From Sulfurovum sp. (GTDB lineage: Bacteria > Campylobacterota > Campylobacteria > Campylobacterales > Sulfurovaceae): a DNA stretch of 8,833 bases. The stretch covers positions 1 through 8,833 of the forward strand of contig JALSTF010000207.1 in NCBI GenBank assembly GCA_026983895.1, given 5' to 3'. Below the pieces are notes generated by a model, which saw nothing but the letters and a program-made list of their open reading frames with translations, did not search any database and had not been told where the DNA came from. Position 1 is the stretch's first letter. Each line of letters opens with the position of its first letter. The position numbers were made by a program, and so were the translations under genes. Below, piece by piece: positions 7,163-8,833 of the stretch.

Positions 7163-8446
7163 TCAATGTACAGAAATACTCTCCAGCACATCAAAATAGG
7201 CAGGGAATGTCTTGGCTGTACACTCCGGATCATTGATCGTAACCGAAACAGGGTCGAGTGCCAAAAGGGAAAAACACATCGCCATTCTATGGTCATCATA
7301 AGTGTCAATGGCTGCATGTTTGAGTTGTTTTGGTGGAGTAATTCGAAGATAGTCTTCACCCTCCTCTACTACTGCACCTACTTTACGCAGTTCTGTTGCC
7401 ATCGCGTATAGTCTATCCGTTTCCTTTACACGCCAATTATAAATATTTCTCAGCGTAGTCGTGCCCTCTGCAAAAAGCGCTGTCGTAGCAATGGTCATCG
7501 CAGCATCAGGAATATGGTTAAAATCCATATCGACCGCGTGAAGCTCTCCCCTGCTTACTGAGATATAGTCATCTCCCCACTCTACATTTGCTCCCATCTC
7601 TGCCAATACATCTGCAAAAGCCACATCACCCTGCACACTGTGTTTTCCTATACCAGTGACCTTGACCGTTCCGCCTTTGATGGCAGCAGCCGCAAGAAAG
7701 TAAGAAGCCGAAGAGGCATCTCCTTCAACCATGTATTTTCCCGCTGATCTGTATTTCTGGGAGCCTTTGACTGTGAACTTCTCATAATGCTCGTTAAGCA
7801 CCTTCACACCGAAACGGGACATGATATTCAGGGTAATATCGATATAGGGTTTGGAGACCAGTTCCCCCTTGATCGCAATATGCATATCATTCTCTGCCAT
7901 AGGTGCCGCGATCAGCAAAGCGGTCAGGAACTGGCTTGAGATCGTTCCGTCTATTTCCACCTCACCGCCTTTCAGCCCATTTGCAATGATCTTCAGCGGA
8001 GGATATCCATCCTTCTCAAGATAGGTAATGTCGGCACCTGCACTTTTGAGTGCTTCTACCAGATGACCGATAGGGCGTTCTTTCATTCTCGGCTCACCCG
8101 TCAGGATAAACTCTCCTTTTCCCAGAGTCAAAGCTGCGGTCAACGGCCGCATTGCCGTACCGGCATTTCCCAGAAAAAGCTCCAGTGGTTCATTGCAGAT
8201 GAACGCTCCTCCGTTGCCTTCCATTACACACTCTGTTCCCTCTTTTGAAAGTGTATACTTGACACCCAATGATTTCAGGGCATTGAGCATATGCCGGGTA
8301 TCATCACTCTCAAGCAGGTTGGTGATGTGCGTCCGTCCTTCTGCCAGGGCAGCGATCAACAGAACGCGGTTGGAAAGACTTTTGGAGCCCGGAAGATTGA
8401 CCTCTCCCTCAATACGTTTTATCGGTTCGAGTGTGAGGCTATTCAC
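7163..8446 (-). CDS. aroA: 3-phosphoshikimate 1-carboxyvinyltransferase (EPSP synthase), class I gammaproteobacterial type
   Basis: Cytosolic shikimate-pathway enzyme joining shikimate-3-phosphate and phosphoenolpyruvate to give EPSP on the way to chorismate. I take GTG at 8446-8444 as start: it gives 427 residues, the length of E. coli AroA, with the N-terminus NSLTLEPI matching ESLTLQPI, and AAGG at 8456-8453 lies 6 nt upstream. An ATG at 8488 would add 14 unmatched residues and a 50-bp overlap with ispH. Visible key residues (E. coli numbering up to about 155, then +1): Lys22 in LPGSKS, Gly96 and Pro101 in GNAGTAMRP, Asp314 in HIPDAA, RVKETDR at 339-345, Arg387 in DHRMAM, Lys412 in CTAKTFP. 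Gly96/Pro101 indicate the ordinary glyphosate-sensitive class I form. A hand count against E. coli AroA recalled from memory gives about 70% identity, far from the divergent AroA of Campylobacter and Helicobacter, so horizontal acquisition is inferred. It overlaps ispH by 8 bp and is probably translationally coupled. Confidence 0.97.
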   Translation of the reverse strand: MNSLTLEPIKRIEGEVNLPGSKSLSNRVLLIAALAEGRTHITNLLESDDTRHMLNALKSLGVKYTLSKEGTECVMEGNGGAFICNEPLELFLGNAGTAMRPLTAALTLGKGEFILTGEPRMKERPIGHLVEALKSAGADITYLEKDGYPPLKIIANGLKGGEVEIDGTISSQFLTALLIAAPMAENDMHIAIKGELVSKPYIDITLNIMSRFGVKVLNEHYEKFTVKGSQKYRSAGKYMVEGDASSASYFLAAAAIKGGTVKVTGIGKHSVQGDVAFADVLAEMGANVEWGDDYISVSRGELHAVDMDFNHIPDAAMTIATTALFAEGTTTLRNIYNWRVKETDRLYAMATELRKVGAVVEEGEDYLRITPPKQLKHAAIDTYDDHRMAMCFSLLALDPVSVTINDPECTAKTFPAYFDVLESISVH

Positions 8447-8833
8447 TGTCCGCCTTTTCAACAGATACTCTCTCCTGTATCCCGTCAATTACATTTTGTA
8501 CGATCCAATCCGGTGTCGAAGCACCTGCTGAGATACCGCAAAGCGATTTGCCTTGGAACCACTCTGACTCCAGTTCTCTCTCATTCTCTATCAGATAACT
8601 GTCATCACAATAGGTCAGGCAGATGGAGTGGAGCTGCTTGGTGTTGGAAGAGTGTTTCCCTCCGATGACGATCATCACATCGGCATCTTTTGCCAGTACT
8701 GCTGCCGCATCCTGATTCTCGAATGTTGCATTGCATATTGTATTGAAAACACGTACTTCCTTATGCGAAAGGACCAATGCATTGACCACTTTGAGATAAT
8801 CTTCCGGCTTTCTGGTCGTCTGGGCAACTACCG
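8439..8833 (-). CDS. ispH: 4-hydroxy-3-methylbut-2-enyl diphosphate reductase (C-terminal part, cut by window edge)
   Basis: Last enzyme of the MEP isoprenoid pathway; its [4Fe-4S] cluster reduces HMBPP to IPP and DMAPP in the cytosol. The frame is open at the right edge and 130 codons are visible before the TAG at 8441-8439. The GTG at 8789 is an internal valine, not the start, because family sequence continues upstream of it (VVAQTTRKPEDYLKV). Visible landmarks are the QTT threonine, the third cluster cysteine in TICNATFENQ (codon 8735-8733), the substrate-binding SSN in GGKHSSNTKQL, and the conserved serine in SAGASTPDW. The first two cluster cysteines lie outside the window. FNTICNATFENQ and SAGASTPDWIV are strongly Campylobacterota-like. 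The 3' end overlaps aroA by 8 bp. In Campylobacter and Helicobacter, ispH is followed directly by rpsA. Confidence 0.96.
   Translation of the reverse strand, partial: VVAQTTRKPEDYLKVVNALVLSHKEVRVFNTICNATFENQDAAAVLAKDADVMIVIGGKHSSNTKQLHSICLTYCDDSYLIENERELESEWFQGKSLCGISAGASTPDWIVQNVIDGIQERVSVEKADSE
8453..8456 (-). promoter_or_regulatory. Ribosome binding site deciding the aroA start (inside ispH)
   Basis: AAGG on the minus strand, within the last codons of ispH, lies 6 nt before the GTG at 8446-8444. It supports the GTG over the ATG at 8488. Because ribosomes finishing ispH stop 3-8 nt past the GTG, re-initiation coupling is likely. Confidence 0.6.

Noticed and set aside
5403..8446. Co-transfer of an aroA-rpsA block from a gammaproteobacterium, since E. 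coli has serC-aroA-cmk-rpsA.
   Set aside because: The S1 protein here is of Campylobacterota character and cmk is absent, so only aroA appears foreign. The adjacency is probably coincidental.
8447..8488. An ATG start for aroA at 8488.
   Set aside because: It adds 14 residues with no counterpart in AroA and overlaps ispH by 50 bp. The GTG at 8446 gives the exact family N-terminus and length and has an AAGG site.
8787..8789. A start codon (GTG) for a 116-residue protein at 8789.
   Set aside because: IspH family sequence continues in frame upstream to the window edge, so this is an internal valine codon of a gene cut by the edge.
1..8833. CRISPR arrays, tRNA/rRNA genes, insertion sequences, phage or toxin-antitoxin genes, or an undescribed multigene system.
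   Set aside because: No spaced repeats, cloverleaf-like sequence, transposase or integrase frame was seen. All substantial sequence is accounted for by seven recognisable genes.

Overview
The window is a stretch of chromosome from a Campylobacterota (Epsilonproteobacteria) bacterium, most like a free-living Sulfurovum/Sulfurimonas-type organism. The evidence is protein-level: the IspH C-terminus, the six-domain S1 protein and the long ACT-containing SerA all have Campylobacterota character. The recognisable promoters have good or extended -10 boxes (TATAAT) with no convincing -35, as is usual for RpoD promoters in this phylum. The family and genus guess is inference.

Every gene lies on the minus strand, so transcription runs from high to low coordinates. 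In that order they are: the 3' part of ispH (isoprenoid pathway, cut by the window edge), aroA (shikimate pathway), rpsA (ribosomal protein S1), serA (serine biosynthesis), a rho-independent terminator, then a three-gene tripartite efflux operon. That operon encodes a TolC-like outer-membrane channel, a short HlyD/AcrA-like periplasmic adaptor, and the N-terminal 434 residues of an RND inner-membrane pump that runs off the left edge.

The right half (about 3700-8833) is a housekeeping cluster. ispH and aroA overlap by 8 bp and are probably translationally coupled. rpsA has its own promoter in the aroA-rpsA gap. serA follows rpsA after 81 bp with no clear promoter or terminator between them, so it is probably read through from rpsA, and it ends at a strong terminator. 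The left half is a separate transcription unit starting from one or two extended -10 promoters in the 217-bp serA-tolC gap. Its genes are packed tightly (4-bp overlap, then a 5-bp gap), as expected for subunits of one pump.

The most notable point is aroA. The product is a class I, gammaproteobacterial-type EPSP synthase: 427 residues from its GTG start, about 70% identical by hand count to E. coli AroA recalled from memory. It sits inside an otherwise Campylobacterota locus. Campylobacter and Helicobacter carry a very different AroA, encoded upstream of ispH rather than downstream. This looks like acquisition or replacement of a core gene by horizontal transfer. I found no CRISPR array, tRNA, rRNA, insertion sequence or phage gene, and no evidence of an undescribed multigene system. 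The remaining findings are modest: a changed proton-relay motif in the pump, an adaptor lacking the membrane-proximal domain, and operator-like repeats upstream of the efflux operon.
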